64,000 nucleotides of DNA from Pseudomonas sp. GGS8. GTDB lineage: Bacteria > Pseudomonadota > Gammaproteobacteria > Pseudomonadales > Pseudomonadaceae. Positions 51,092-61,090 of this stretch are shown here, one piece after another. A program made the position numbers and the translations under genes. The stretch covers positions 3,599,501 through 3,663,500 of the forward strand of contig NZ_JALJWF010000001.1 of the NCBI RefSeq assembly GCF_024168645.1. The letters run 5' to 3'. Positions within the stretch are counted from its first letter, which is position 1; each line of letters starts with the position of its first letter. The notes under the pieces were generated by a model that was not told the origin of the DNA, did not search any database, and was given only the letters and a program-made list of their open reading frames with translations.

Positions 51092-53221
51092 GTGGATCGC
51101 TCTCAGTTATTCAACACTGCCCGCACAAACGTTGCCGACTTGAGTCGGGGCAACCTGGGTGTGCCGCTGTTGCTGCTGGTCATGCTGGCCATGATGATGT
51201 TGCCGGTGCCGCCGTTCCTTCTGGACGTGTTTTTCACCTTCAACATTGCGCTGTCCATCGTCGTGCTGCTGGTCTGCGTGTACGCCTTGCGGCCGCTGGA
51301 TTTTGCGGTGTTCCCGACCATTCTGCTGGTGGCGACGTTGTTGCGACTGGCGCTGAACGTGGCCTCCACGCGGGTGGTGATGCTCCACGGTCAGGACGGC
51401 CATGCCGCCGCCGGTAAGGTGATCCAGGCCTTCGGTGAAGTGGTGATCGGCGGCAACTACGTGGTCGGTATCGTAGTGTTCGCGATTTTGATGATCATCA
51501 ACTTCGTCGTGGTGACCAAAGGCGCCGGGCGGATTTCCGAGGTGAGCGCGCGTTTCACCCTCGATGCGATGCCGGGCAAACAGATGGCCATCGACGCTGA
51601 CTTGAACGCTGGCCTGATCGATCAGAGCCAGGCGAAACTGCGCCGGATGGAAGTCGCCCAAGAGGCCGAGTTCTACGGTTCCATGGACGGTGCCAGCAAG
51701 TTCGTGCGCGGTGACGCCATCGCCGGTCTGTTGATTCTGTTCATCAACCTGATCGGTGGCATGGCGGTGGGTATCTTCCAGCACGGCATGAGCTTTGGCG
51801 ATGCCGGCAAGGTTTACGCGCTGTTGACCATCGGTGACGGTTTGGTGGCGCAATTGCCATCACTGCTGTTGTCGACCGCCGCGGCGATCATGGTGACCCG
51901 TGCTTCCGGCTCGGAAGACATGGGCAAGCAGATCGGTCGCCAGATGTTCGCCTCGCCAAAAGCCTTGGCGGTGGCCGCAGGCTTGATGGCGGTGATGGGC
52001 CTGGTGCCAGGCATGCCGCACATCTCCTTTCTGTCCATGGCAGCGCTGGCGGCCGGTGGCGCTTACCTGTTCTGGAAGAAGCAGAACGCGGTCAAGGTTC
52101 AGGCTCTGCAAGAGGTGAAGCGTCAGCAGGAGTTGCTGCCGTCGCCAGCTCGGGCTCAGGAAACCAAGGAGCTTGGCTGGGATGACGTAACGCCGATCGA
52201 CATGATTGGCCTGGAAGTCGGCTACCGCCTGATTCCCCTGGTGGATCGCAATCAGGGTGGTCAGTTACTGGCACGGATCAAGGGGGTGCGTAAAAAACTC
52301 TCCCAGGACCTGGGCTTCCTGATGCCGACTGTGCATATCCGTGACAACCTCGACCTGGCACCCAGTGCCTATCGCCTGACCCTGATGGGGGTGATCCTGG
52401 CTGAAGCGGAGATTTACCCGGAGCGCGAACTGGCGATCAACCCGGGGCAGGTCTACGGCACGCTCAACGGCATCACCGCCAAAGATCCGGCTTTTGGTCT
52501 GGAAGCGGTGTGGATCGAAATCAGCCAGCGCGCCCAGGCGCAATCCCTGGGTTACACCGTGGTCGATGCCAGTACGGTAGTGGCGACCCACTTGAACCAG
52601 ATTCTGTACAAGCATTCCAGCGAGCTGATCGGTCACGAAGAAGTCCAGCAACTCATGCAATTGCTGGCCAAAAGCTCACCGAAACTGGCCGAAGAGCTGG
52701 TGCCGGGCGTGGTTTCGCTGTCGCAACTGCTCAAAGTCTTGCAGGCGTTGCTGGCCGAACAGGTGCCGGTGCGGGACATTCGCAGCATCGCCGAAGCCAT
52801 CGCGAACAACGCTGCCAAGAGTCAAGATACCGCCGCTTTGGTGGCCGCGGTGCGCGTCGGCGTATCCCGTGCAATCGTGCAAAGCATTGTAGGCACTGAG
52901 TCGGAGCTGCCTGTGATCACCTTGGAACCAAGGTTGGAACAAATATTGCTCAATAGTCTTCAGAAGGCAGGACAAGGCTCGGAAGAGGGCGTTCTGCTGG
53001 AGCCAAGCATGGCGGAAAAACTGCAACGCTCGTTGATCGATGCGGCGCAGCGTCAGGAAATGCAAGGTCAGCCGGTGATTCTGCTGGTGGCCGGTCCGGT
53101 TCGCGCGATGCTCTCGCGATTCGGTCGGCTGGCAGTACCGGGTTTGCATGTGTTGGCTTACCAGGAAATTCCTGACAACAAGCAAGTGACCATCGTTGCG
53201 ACAGTAGGGCCCAACGGCTGA
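51092..53221 (+). CDS. flhA: Flagellar export gate protein FlhA
   Basis: 709 aa, GTG start. About eight membrane segments lie in residues 20-320, with the FHIPEP-family signature region (DAMPGKQMAIDADLNAGLIDQSQAKLRRMEVAQEAEFYGSMDGASKFVRGDA). The cytoplasmic C-terminal half binds chaperone-substrate complexes and FliJ. The GTG at 51092 was kept because VDRSQLFNTARTNVADLSRGNLGVP is a normal N-terminus for Pseudomonas FlhA, although the Shine-Dalgarno (GGGGAAAA) is modest. It is followed by flhF after 11 bp. Confidence 0.97.
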   Translation: MDRSQLFNTARTNVADLSRGNLGVPLLLLVMLAMMMLPVPPFLLDVFFTFNIALSIVVLLVCVYALRPLDFAVFPTILLVATLLRLALNVASTRVVMLHGQDGHAAAGKVIQAFGEVVIGGNYVVGIVVFAILMIINFVVVTKGAGRISEVSARFTLDAMPGKQMAIDADLNAGLIDQSQAKLRRMEVAQEAEFYGSMDGASKFVRGDAIAGLLILFINLIGGMAVGIFQHGMSFGDAGKVYALLTIGDGLVAQLPSLLLSTAAAIMVTRASGSEDMGKQIGRQMFASPKALAVAAGLMAVMGLVPGMPHISFLSMAALAAGGAYLFWKKQNAVKVQALQEVKRQQELLPSPARAQETKELGWDDVTPIDMIGLEVGYRLIPLVDRNQGGQLLARIKGVRKKLSQDLGFLMPTVHIRDNLDLAPSAYRLTLMGVILAEAEIYPERELAINPGQVYGTLNGITAKDPAFGLEAVWIEISQRAQAQSLGYTVVDASTVVATHLNQILYKHSSELIGHEEVQQLMQLLAKSSPKLAEELVPGVVSLSQLLKVLQALLAEQVPVRDIRSIAEAIANNAAKSQDTAALVAAVRVGVSRAIVQSIVGTESELPVITLEPRLEQILLNSLQKAGQGSEEGVLLEPSMAEKLQRSLIDAAQRQEMQGQPVILLVAGPVRAMLSRFGRLAVPGLHVLAYQEIPDNKQVTIVATVGPNG

Positions 53222-53232
53222 GGTAGTGGTTT

Positions 53233-54558
53233 ATGCAAGTTAAGCGTTTTTTCGCCGCCGATATGCGTCAGGCCATGAAACTGGTTCGTGATGAGCTGGG
53301 CGCTGATGCCGCCATTATTGGCAATCGCCGGATCGCCGGCGGTGTCGAGCTGACGGCTGCCCTGGATTACAAATTGTCGGCGCTGGCCCCGCGTGTTCCG
53401 AACATGGAACTCGAGGACGAGCTGCGCAAGACCCAGTCGCGGATCGTCACCGCCCAGGCCGAACTGAGCCTGCGTGGCAATGGCGAGAGCGACAACACCA
53501 CCAATCGCCAATTGTTCGCCGGCCTGCCGCTGACCGCCGCCGAGCCGCTGATCGAACCGACGCTGGCCGAGCCTCGGCGCCCGGCACCTGCGCCTGCCGC
53601 AGCGACCGGCGTCGATCCGCGTGCGTTCGACTCGATGCGTTTCGAACTCAACAGCCTGCGTGAACTGATGGAAGTGCAGCTTGGTTCTTTGGCGTGGAAT
53701 CAGCTGCAAGGCAGCCGTCCGGCCCAGGCCAACCTCTGGCGTCGCCTGCAACGCATCGGCCTGTCCGGCCCGTTGTCACGCGATCTGTTGGCGCTGATTA
53801 CCGACATTGAAGAGCCTCGTCAGGCCTGGCGTATGTTGCTCGCGCACTTGGCTCGGATGATCACCACCCCGGAAGTCGAGCCATTGGAGGAGGGCGGCGT
53901 GATTGCCATGGTCGGCCCGGCCGGCATGGGCAAGACCACCACGCTGGCCAAGCTCGCGGCCCGTTATGTGCTCAAGTACGGCGCGCAGAACATCGCGCTG
54001 GTGAGCATGGACAGCTATCGCATCGGTGCTCAGGAACAGCTCAAGACGCTGGGCCGGATCCTCAATGTGTCGGTGACCCATGTCGACCCGGGTCAATCCC
54101 TGGTGCAGGCGCTGGAGCCGCTGCTGCGCAAACGCGTGGTGCTGATCGATACCGCCGGCCTTCAGGCCAGCGATCCGGCACTGCGCATGCAGCTCGAAAG
54201 CCTGGCCGGGCGCGGCATCAAATCAAAAAATTATCTGGTCTTGGCAACCACCAGCCAGAAACAGGTTCTAACCGCCGCTTATCACAGTTACAAACGCTGC
54301 GGCCTCGCCGGCTGCATCCTGACTAAACTGGATGAAACGGCAAGTCTGGGCGAGGTGTTGAGCCTGGCTATCAGTCATGAGTTGCCGGTGGCTTACCTGA
54401 CCGATGGTCCGCGGATCCCGGATGATTTGCATCTGCCGCGTCGTCATCAACTGGTCAGCCGCGCCGTTAGCGTGCAAATGCAGGAAGAACCCAGCGAAGA
54501 AGCCATGGCTGACATGTTCGCTGATATTTACCACAGCCCGACCAAGCAGGTTGGCTGA
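53233..54558 (+). CDS. flhF: Polar flagellar GTPase FlhF
   Basis: 441 aa. The N-terminal basic segment (MQVKRFFAADMRQAMKLVRDELGADAAIIGNRRIAGGVE) is followed by a variable linker and the SRP-type NG GTPase domain from about residue 150. P-loop GPAGMGKTTTLAKLA (about 232-246), VSMDSYRIGAQEQLKTL, VLIDTAGLQ and TKLDETASLGEVL (guanine specificity) are all present. FlhF places the flagellum at the cell pole and opposes FleN, encoded next door. Confidence 0.96.
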   Translation: MQVKRFFAADMRQAMKLVRDELGADAAIIGNRRIAGGVELTAALDYKLSALAPRVPNMELEDELRKTQSRIVTAQAELSLRGNGESDNTTNRQLFAGLPLTAAEPLIEPTLAEPRRPAPAPAAATGVDPRAFDSMRFELNSLRELMEVQLGSLAWNQLQGSRPAQANLWRRLQRIGLSGPLSRDLLALITDIEEPRQAWRMLLAHLARMITTPEVEPLEEGGVIAMVGPAGMGKTTTLAKLAARYVLKYGAQNIALVSMDSYRIGAQEQLKTLGRILNVSVTHVDPGQSLVQALEPLLRKRVVLIDTAGLQASDPALRMQLESLAGRGIKSKNYLVLATTSQKQVLTAAYHSYKRCGLAGCILTKLDETASLGEVLSLAISHELPVAYLTDGPRIPDDLHLPRRHQLVSRAVSVQMQEEPSEEAMADMFADIYHSPTKQVG

Positions 54559-54674
54559 GGTATTAATGAACATTTTTTGTACCTACATCGATGGTCTGCC
54601 ATGCATTGTTCCGATGGTGAACGCGCAGCCAGTAATGTGGCCTCCGTCTAAGTAAGACAAGGTAAAGAAATAAC

Positions 54675-55505
54675 ATGGGCAGCATGCATCCCGTACAGGT
54701 GATCGCGGTGACCGGCGGCAAAGGTGGCGTCGGGAAGACTAACGTGTCAGTGAACTTGTCCCTGGCTCTAGCTGAGCTCGGCCGGCGCGTCATGCTGCTG
54801 GATGCCGATCTGGGGCTGGCGAACGTCGACGTTCTGTTGGGACTGACACCCAAACGCACGCTGGCCGACGTGATCGAAGGTCGCTGTGAGCTGCGTGACG
54901 TGTTATTGCAAGGGCCTGGCGGTATCCGCATCGTCCCGGCCGCCTCCGGCACCCAGAGCATGGTTCATCTGAGCCCGGCCCAGCATGCCGGCCTGATTCA
55001 GGCGTTCAGCGACATCGGCGACAACCTCGACGTATTGGTGATCGACACCGCTGCGGGCATTGGTGACTCAGTAGTCAGCTTCGTGCGCGCCGCGCAGGAA
55101 GTCTTGCTGGTGGTGTGTGACGAGCCGACCTCGATCACCGACGCCTACGCGCTGATCAAATTGCTTAACCGCGACTACGGCATGAACCGATTCCGCGTCC
55201 TGGCCAACATGGCGCAGAGCCCGCAGGAAGGCCGCAACCTGTTCGCCAAATTGACCAAGGTCACGGATCGCTTCCTTGACGTCGCCTTACAGTACGTCGG
55301 CGCAGTGCCTTACGACGAAAGCGTGCGCAAGGCGGTACAGAAGCAACGCGCGGTGTATGAAGCTTTCCCACGCTCCAAGTGCGCCCTGGCGTTCAAGGCC
55401 ATTGCGCAGAAAGTCGATACCTGGCCGCTGCCGGCCAACCCGCGTGGGCACCTGGAGTTTTTCGTCGAGCGCCTCGTGCAACAAACGGCAGGACCCGTGT
55501 TATGA
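54675..55505 (+). CDS. fleN: Flagellar number regulator FleN (FlhG, MinD/ParA-type ATPase)
   Basis: 276 aa. The deviant Walker A GGKGGVGKTNVSVNLSLAL is at about residues 14-32, with Walker B VLVIDTAAGIGDSV. FleN binds FleQ and lowers its activity, keeping flagella to one or few. The start has AAGGTAAAG at 54659-54667. The gene lies 116 bp after flhF; this gap has no clear promoter. It overlaps fliA by ATGA. Confidence 0.96.
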   Translation: MGSMHPVQVIAVTGGKGGVGKTNVSVNLSLALAELGRRVMLLDADLGLANVDVLLGLTPKRTLADVIEGRCELRDVLLQGPGGIRIVPAASGTQSMVHLSPAQHAGLIQAFSDIGDNLDVLVIDTAAGIGDSVVSFVRAAQEVLLVVCDEPTSITDAYALIKLLNRDYGMNRFRVLANMAQSPQEGRNLFAKLTKVTDRFLDVALQYVGAVPYDESVRKAVQKQRAVYEAFPRSKCALAFKAIAQKVDTWPLPANPRGHLEFFVERLVQQTAGPVL

Positions 55506-56242
55506 CAGCCAGCGGTTACAACCTCTACAAGCAGTCGGCACGTGACGCGCAGTACGAGCTGATCGAGCGTTACGCGCCACTGGTCAAACGCATTGCCTAC
55601 CACTTGCTGGCGCGTCTGCCGGCCAGTGTCCAGGTCGAAGACCTGATTCAGGCCGGGATGATCGGCCTGCTAGAAGTATCAACCAAATATGACGCCAGCA
55701 AAGGCGCGAGTTTCGAGACGTACGCGGGTATTCGAATCCGCGGCGCGATGCTCGATGAAGTGCGCAAGGGGGACTGGGCGCCACGTTCGGTCCACCGCAA
55801 TACCCGCATGGTCAGCGACGCGATTCGCTCGATTGAAGCTAAAACCGGCCGTGACGCTAAAGATCACGAAGTTGCGGCCGAACTCCAATTGAGTCTCGAC
55901 GATTATTACGGGATTTTGAACGACACCCTGGGCAGCCGGTTATTCAGCTTCGACGATCTGTTGCAGGACGGCGAACACGAAGGGCTGCATGAGGATGGCG
56001 CGAGTGCTCATCTCGAGCCGTCACGCGATCTGGAAGATGAACGCTTCCAGGCGGCGCTGGCGGACGCGATTGCCAATTTGCCGGAGCGTGAGCGACTGGT
56101 GTTGGCGCTGTACTACGACGAAGAGTTGAATCTCAAGGAAATCGGTGAGGTCCTGGGGGTCAGTGAATCTCGGGTCAGCCAGTTACACAGCCAGTGCGCG
56201 GCCCGTTTGCGGGGGCGTTTGGGGGAGTGGCGAGCGCGCTGA
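55502..56242 (+). CDS. fliA: Flagellar sigma factor FliA (sigma-28)
   Basis: 246 aa from the ATG at 55502, which overlaps the fleN stop; the longer frame lies inside fleN. Region 2 (YAPLVKRIAYHLLARLPASVQVEDLIQAGMIGLLEVSTKYDASKGASFETYAGIRIRGAMLDEVRKGDWAPR), region 3 and region 4 (LPERERLVLALYYDEELNLKEIGEVLGVSESRVSQLHSQ) are complete. It transcribes late genes such as fliC from the site at 25910 and is held by FlgM (not in the window). Confidence 0.97.
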   Translation: MTASGYNLYKQSARDAQYELIERYAPLVKRIAYHLLARLPASVQVEDLIQAGMIGLLEVSTKYDASKGASFETYAGIRIRGAMLDEVRKGDWAPRSVHRNTRMVSDAIRSIEAKTGRDAKDHEVAAELQLSLDDYYGILNDTLGSRLFSFDDLLQDGEHEGLHEDGASAHLEPSRDLEDERFQAALADAIANLPERERLVLALYYDEELNLKEIGEVLGVSESRVSQLHSQCAARLRGRLGEWRAR

Positions 56243-56353
56243 AGGCAGTGTGGGGACACTGCGAATGGAGCTGGTGTGGTGTTGAACCGTACCGGTCTCG
56301 ATCTGTTGTGCTCCAGACAGTCATTGAGTGCTTTGCCGGATTGATTGAAATGG

Positions 56354-56377
56354 CGCGCCCAGGTGCTGGGCGCGTTT
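56354..56377 (+). terminator. Hairpin between fliA and cheY
   Basis: CGCGCCCA (56354-56361) and TGGGCGCG (56367-56374) form an 8-bp GC stem with a 5-base loop followed by only TTT. A second perfect 7-bp hairpin (GCAGTGT/ACACTGC, 56245-56262) lies right after the fliA stop. Together they may reduce but not abolish read-through into cheY. Confidence 0.5.
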
Positions 56378-56397
56378 AAGACTGCTTGGAGGTCGAA

Positions 56398-56781
56398 TTG
56401 GACAAGAACATGAAAATCCTCATCGTTGATGACTTCTCAACGATGCGGCGGATCATAAAAAACCTGTTGCGTGACCTTGGGTTCACCAACACCGCCGAGG
56501 CCGATGACGGATTGACCGGGTTGCCGATGCTGCAAAGCGGTAACTTCGATTTTCTGGTGACCGACTGGAACATGCCCGGGATGACCGGCATCGACCTGCT
56601 TCGTGCGGTGCGCGCCGATGAAAGGCTCAAGCATCTGCCGGTGCTGATGGTGACCGCTGAAGCCAAGCGCGAGCAGATCATCGAAGCGGCCCAGGCCGGT
56701 GTTAACGGCTATGTGGTCAAACCCTTCACGGCCCAGGCGTTGAAAGAAAAAATCGAGAAGATTTTCGAACGCATCGGTTGA
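56398..56781 (+). CDS. cheY: Chemotaxis response regulator CheY
   Basis: 127 aa from TTG at 56398, which has GGAGG (56388-56392) five bases upstream. The ATG at 56410 gives the 123-residue form usual in annotations ([20 protein letters not shown]) but stands 17 bases from the Shine-Dalgarno. It is a single receiver domain: acidic pair DD, phosphoacceptor Asp in [14 protein letters not shown] in VTAEAKR and K in VVKPFTA. CheY-P binds FliM to change rotation. First gene of the che operon. Confidence 0.96.
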   Translation: MDKNMKILIVDDFSTMRRIIKNLLRDLGFTNTAEADDGLTGLPMLQSGNFDFLVTDWNMPGMTGIDLLRAVRADERLKHLPVLMVTAEAKREQIIEAAQAGVNGYVVKPFTAQALKEKIEKIFERIG

Positions 56782-56803
56782 GAAACTGCGCCACGGGGGA
56801 GCT

Positions 56804-57592
56804 ATGGAGCATATCGAATCTTCAAAGGGCGATTTTGAGTCGACCCTGAAAAAACACGCGGTCGAACTGGTCGAAAGCCTTGAAAAGGGCAGGTTCGGCG
56901 ACGCTGTGCAACTGATCCATGAGCTCAACCAGACCCGTGACCGTGGCCTGTATCAGGAAGTGGGCAAGCTCACCCGCGAGCTGCATAGCGCGATCGTCAA
57001 TTTCCAGATTGACCCGCACATGCCGCAAGCCGAGGAAGTGTCTCAGATCACGGATGCCACCGAGCGCCTGTCCTATGTGGTCAAGCTGACCGAGGCCGCG
57101 GCCAACCGCACCATGGACCTGGTGGAGAACGCCACGCCGCTGATCAACAGCCTGAGCGACGAAGCTCAGGCGCTGAGCACGGATTGGGGACGGTTCATGC
57201 GCCGCGAAGTCGGGGCTGAAGAGTTCCGCGAGTTGGCCCGGCGGGTCGACGGTTTCCTGACACGCAGCAGTGAAGACAACCGCGTCGTGTCGAGCAACCT
57301 CAACGACATTCTGCTGGCCCAGGATTACCAGGACCTCACCGGTCAGGTGATCAAGCGTGTGACCCAACTGGTCACCGAAGTTGAAAGCAACCTGCTCAAG
57401 CTCGTACTCATGGCCAGTCAGGTAGACCGCTTTGCGGGTATCGAACATGACCGTGAAGCGATGCTGGCTGAAAAAGATCCACAAAAACATCTCTCTCAGG
57501 GTGAAGGTCCGCAGATTCATGCCGATAAAAGAGAAGACGTTGTGTCCGGTCAGGACGATGTGGACGATTTGTTATCCAGCCTAGGATTTTAG
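56804..57592 (+). CDS. cheZ: Protein phosphatase CheZ
   Basis: 262 aa, long alpha-helical hairpin. The catalytic helix region contains LLAQDYQDLTGQVIKRVTQLV (the Asp-Gln pair that removes phosphate from CheY), and the C-terminal CheY-binding peptide QDDVDDLLSSLGF is intact. GGGGGAG precedes the ATG. It follows cheY by 22 bp. Confidence 0.96.
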   Translation: MEHIESSKGDFESTLKKHAVELVESLEKGRFGDAVQLIHELNQTRDRGLYQEVGKLTRELHSAIVNFQIDPHMPQAEEVSQITDATERLSYVVKLTEAAANRTMDLVENATPLINSLSDEAQALSTDWGRFMRREVGAEEFRELARRVDGFLTRSSEDNRVVSSNLNDILLAQDYQDLTGQVIKRVTQLVTEVESNLLKLVLMASQVDRFAGIEHDREAMLAEKDPQKHLSQGEGPQIHADKREDVVSGQDDVDDLLSSLGF

Positions 57593-57627
57593 AGTTTTAG
57601 CATTTTAGGTTTTTTAGGTTTTTAGAC
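57587..57627 (+). repeat. Short TTTTAG tandem-like repeat between cheZ and cheA
   Basis: TTTTAG or TTTTAGG occurs four to five times from the cheZ stop codon onward, in an otherwise GC-rich operon. It leaves TAG stops in more than one frame. No function is apparent; it precedes the cheA Shine-Dalgarno (AGGAG at 57630-57634). Confidence 0.5.
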
Positions 57628-57645
57628 CTCAGGAGCACCCCCTTA

Positions 57646-59910
57646 ATGAGCTTCGGCGCCGATGAAGAGATCCTTCAGGATTTCCTGGTTGAGGCCGGCG
57701 AGATTCTAGAGCAACTGTCCGAGCAGCTGGTCGAGCTGGAAAGCCGACCCGATGATGCGGACTTGCTCAATGCAATTTTTCGCGGTTTTCACACTGTAAA
57801 AGGGGGCGCCGGCTTCCTCCAGCTCAACGAGCTGGTGGAGTGCTGTCACATCGCCGAGAACGTGTTCGACATCCTGCGCAAGGGTGAGCGTCGCGTCGAC
57901 TCGGAACTGATGGACGTGGTTCTCGAAGCGCTGGACGCGGTGAACAGCATGTTCAGCGAAGTCCGTGAACGCAGCCCGATCACGGCTGCCACGCCTGAAT
58001 TACTCGCGGCGCTGGCCCGTCTGGCCGAGCCGCAAATGGAAGCCGCACCGGCGCCGGTCGCTGAAGTGGTTGAAGCACCGGTCGCTGAAAGCGAATCGGG
58101 CGACATTACCGATAACGAATTCGAACAACTGCTGGACTCGCTGAACGCCGTCAAGGCCCAGGCCGAGGCGCCCATAGCGGCTGCTCAGCCTGCTTCGCTG
58201 CCTGCCGCCGATGCGGCCGCCAGTGACGAAATCACCGATGCCGAGTTCGAGTCGTTGCTCGATCAACTGCACGGCAAAGGCCAGTTCGCCGCCGATGCCG
58301 TGGCCGCAGCGCCCGCTGCACCGGCTGCCCCTAAAGCGGCAGGCGACAGCTCCGACATCACCGATGACGAGTTCGAAGCACTGCTCGACCAGTTGCACGG
58401 CAAAGGCAACTTTGCGGTCGATGCGCTTGAGTCGGCAATCGCTTCGGCCCCAGCCCCGGCTGCGCCAACCGCCGCTGTGGCCGGTAGCGATCTGATCTCC
58501 GATCACGAATTCGAATCGCTGCTCGACGAATTGCACGGCAAGGGCAAGTTCACTGAAGTGGGCACGGCTTCTGCCTCTGCTGTTGTTGCAGCGCCGGCTC
58601 CAGTGGCCAAGGCTGCGGCGCCAGCCCCTGTTGCCAAAGCGCCCGAGCCCAAAGCCGAAGCGCCAAAACCTGCTGCTGCCCCGGCACCGGCTGCTGCTCG
58701 TGCCCCGGCCGCACCGCCCGCGGAAAAGCCAACCAGCGAAGCCGAGACCACCGTGCGGGTCGACACCGCGCGTCTCGACGAAATCATGAACATGGTCGGC
58801 GAGCTGGTACTGGTGCGTAACCGCTTGGTTCGTCTGGGCCTCAACAGCGGCGACGAAGCCATGTCCAAGGCCGTGTCGAACCTCGACGTGGTCACGGCCG
58901 ACCTGCAAACCGCGGTCATGAAGACCCGGATGCAACCGATCAAGAAAGTCTTCGGGCGCTTCCCGCGTCTGGTTCGCGACTTGGCTCGCCAGCTCAAGAA
59001 AGAGATCAACCTGGAGTTGGTCGGCGAAGAAACCGACCTCGACAAGAACCTCGTCGAGGCCCTGGCCGACCCGTTGGTCCACTTGGTGCGCAACTCGGTC
59101 GACCACGGTATCGAAGAGCCGGCTGATCGCGAAGCGATGGGCAAGCCTCGCAGCGGCAAAGTGATCCTGTCCGCTGAACAGGAAGGCGACCACATCCTGC
59201 TGTCCATCTCCGATGACGGCAAGGGCATGGATGCCGATGTTCTGCGCGGCATCGCCGTGAAAAAAGGTTTGATGGACAAGGATGCGGCGGACCGTCTCAG
59301 CGAGTCCGATTGCTTCAACCTGATCTTCGCGCCGGGCTTCTCGACCAAAACCGAGATCTCCGACGTGTCCGGTCGTGGCGTGGGCATGGACGTGGTGAAA
59401 ACCAAGATCGCCCAGCTCAACGGCACCATCAATATCTACTCGACCAAGGGCAAAGGCTCGAAGATCGTCATCAAGGTCCCGTTGACCCTGGCGATCATGC
59501 CGACGCTGATGGTCATGCTCGGCAACCAGGCGTTCGCGTTCCCGCTGGTGAACGTCAACGAGATCTTCCACCTCGACCTGTCGCGCACCAACGTGGTGGA
59601 CGGCCAGGAAGTGGTGATCGTGCGGGACAAGGCGCTGCCCTTGTTCTACCTCAAGCGCTGGCTGGTCAGCTCCGCCGCTCATGAAGAGCAGCGCGAGGGC
59701 CATGTGGTGATCCTTTCGGTGGGTACTCAACGGATCGGCTTCGTCGTCGATCAGTTGGTGGGCCAGGAAGAAGTGGTCATCAAGCCATTGGGCAAAATGC
59801 TCCAGGGAACCCCGGGCATGTCCGGCGCCACCATCACCGGTGACGGCCGCATTGCACTGATTCTCGATGTTCCGAGCATGCTCAAGCGTTACGCCGCACG
59901 GCGTATTTGA
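57646..59910 (+). CDS. cheA: Chemotaxis sensor kinase CheA
   Basis: 754 aa. P1 (HPt) domain with H49 ([14 protein letters not shown]); then residues about 150-310 carry four copies of an acidic helix motif of the form ITDxEFExLLDxLHGKGxF (first copy shorter), spaced about 42-45 residues; then an Ala/Pro linker; P3 dimerisation ([26 protein letters not shown]); P4 kinase ([31 protein letters not shown]); and P5 CheW-like end. It phosphorylates CheY and CheB. The repeats occupy the place of P2 or of the ParP-interacting segment known in Vibrio. Confidence 0.96.
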   Translation: MSFGADEEILQDFLVEAGEILEQLSEQLVELESRPDDADLLNAIFRGFHTVKGGAGFLQLNELVECCHIAENVFDILRKGERRVDSELMDVVLEALDAVNSMFSEVRERSPITAATPELLAALARLAEPQMEAAPAPVAEVVEAPVAESESGDITDNEFEQLLDSLNAVKAQAEAPIAAAQPASLPAADAAASDEITDAEFESLLDQLHGKGQFAADAVAAAPAAPAAPKAAGDSSDITDDEFEALLDQLHGKGNFAVDALESAIASAPAPAAPTAAVAGSDLISDHEFESLLDELHGKGKFTEVGTASASAVVAAPAPVAKAAAPAPVAKAPEPKAEAPKPAAAPAPAAARAPAAPPAEKPTSEAETTVRVDTARLDEIMNMVGELVLVRNRLVRLGLNSGDEAMSKAVSNLDVVTADLQTAVMKTRMQPIKKVFGRFPRLVRDLARQLKKEINLELVGEETDLDKNLVEALADPLVHLVRNSVDHGIEEPADREAMGKPRSGKVILSAEQEGDHILLSISDDGKGMDADVLRGIAVKKGLMDKDAADRLSESDCFNLIFAPGFSTKTEISDVSGRGVGMDVVKTKIAQLNGTINIYSTKGKGSKIVIKVPLTLAIMPTLMVMLGNQAFAFPLVNVNEIFHLDLSRTNVVDGQEVVIVRDKALPLFYLKRWLVSSAAHEEQREGHVVILSVGTQRIGFVVDQLVGQEEVVIKPLGKMLQGTPGMSGATITGDGRIALILDVPSMLKRYAARRI

Positions 59911-59959
59911 TTCTGGGGGAGCGGGGCGCCAGAGCCTCGCCCCGTCTAACGGAGTGTTT

Positions 59960-61090
59960 ATGGCAGTCAAAGTCCTGGTGGTGGACGATTCGGGGTTTTT
60001 CCGCCGCCGCGTCTCGGAAATTCTTGCAGCGGATACAAATATCCAGGTCGTCGGTACGGCGACCAACGGAAAAGAGGCGATCGATCAGGCCCTGGCCCTC
60101 AAGCCAGACGTGATCACCATGGACTACGAGATGCCGATGATGGATGGCATCACGGCGGTGCGGCACATCATGCAGCGCTGTCCGACCCCGGTGTTGATGT
60201 TCTCCTCGCTGACCCACGAAGGCGCCCGGGTCACTCTCGACGCGCTGGACGCCGGCGCAGTGGACTTCCTGCCGAAGAATTTCGAAGACATCTCCCGTAA
60301 CCCGGAGAAGGTCAAACAATTGCTGTGCGAGAAGATTCTCAGCATCTCGCGCAGTAACCGTCGCGTCAGTGCCTACACCCCTCCGGCACCGGTCGCCGCG
60401 CCAGCCCCGACGCCTGCGCCTTCGAGCATCGGCAGCTACGGCAGCAGCGCGCCTGCGCGTCCGGCACCGGCACCGATTGCGGCGCGTCCCCAGGCTGCGA
60501 CTCCGTCGTCTCCTGCGCCGAAACGCAAAGCCTACAAGCTGGTCGCCATCGGCACCTCCACCGGCGGCCCGGTTGCGCTGCAACGGGTGCTGACACAGTT
60601 GCCGGCCAACTTCCCGGCCCCCATCGTGTTGATCCAGCACATGCCGGCAGCCTTCACCAAGGCCTTCGCCGAGCGTCTGGACAAGCTGTGCCGCATCAGC
60701 GTCAAGGAAGCCGAGGATGGCGACATCCTGCGTCCGGGTTTGGCGTTGCTGGCACCGGGTGGCAAGCAGATGATGATCGACGGCCGTGGTGCGGTGAAAA
60801 TCCTGCCGGGCGACGAGCGTCTGAACTACAAGCCGTGCGTGGACATCACCTTCGGTTCCGCCGCCAAGTCCTACGGCGACAAAGTTCTGGCGGTGGTCTT
60901 GACCGGCATGGGCGCCGACGGCCGTGAAGGCGCGCGTCTGCTCAAGCAGGGCGGCAGTGCGATCTGGGCCCAGGATGAAGCCAGCTGCGTGATCTACGGC
61001 ATGCCGATGGCCATCGTCAAAGCCGAACTCGCGGACGCGGTCTATAGCCTCGACGACATCGGTCGGCATCTGGTCGAGGCTTGCATCTGA
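59960..61090 (+). CDS. cheB: Chemotaxis methylesterase CheB
   Basis: 376 aa from the ATG at 59960 (GGAG at 59951); the longer frame overlaps cheA. Receiver domain 1-120 ([11 protein letters not shown], phosphoacceptor in [13 protein letters not shown]), Pro/Ala linker about 140-185, and methylesterase domain about 190-376 with the Ser-His-Asp triad regions [24 protein letters not shown] and [15 protein letters not shown]. It demethylates receptors for adaptation. It overlaps motC by 1 base. Confidence 0.96.
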   Translation: MAVKVLVVDDSGFFRRRVSEILAADTNIQVVGTATNGKEAIDQALALKPDVITMDYEMPMMDGITAVRHIMQRCPTPVLMFSSLTHEGARVTLDALDAGAVDFLPKNFEDISRNPEKVKQLLCEKILSISRSNRRVSAYTPPAPVAAPAPTPAPSSIGSYGSSAPARPAPAPIAARPQAATPSSPAPKRKAYKLVAIGTSTGGPVALQRVLTQLPANFPAPIVLIQHMPAAFTKAFAERLDKLCRISVKEAEDGDILRPGLALLAPGGKQMMIDGRGAVKILPGDERLNYKPCVDITFGSAAKSYGDKVLAVVLTGMGADGREGARLLKQGGSAIWAQDEASCVIYGMPMAIVKAELADAVYSLDDIGRHLVEACI

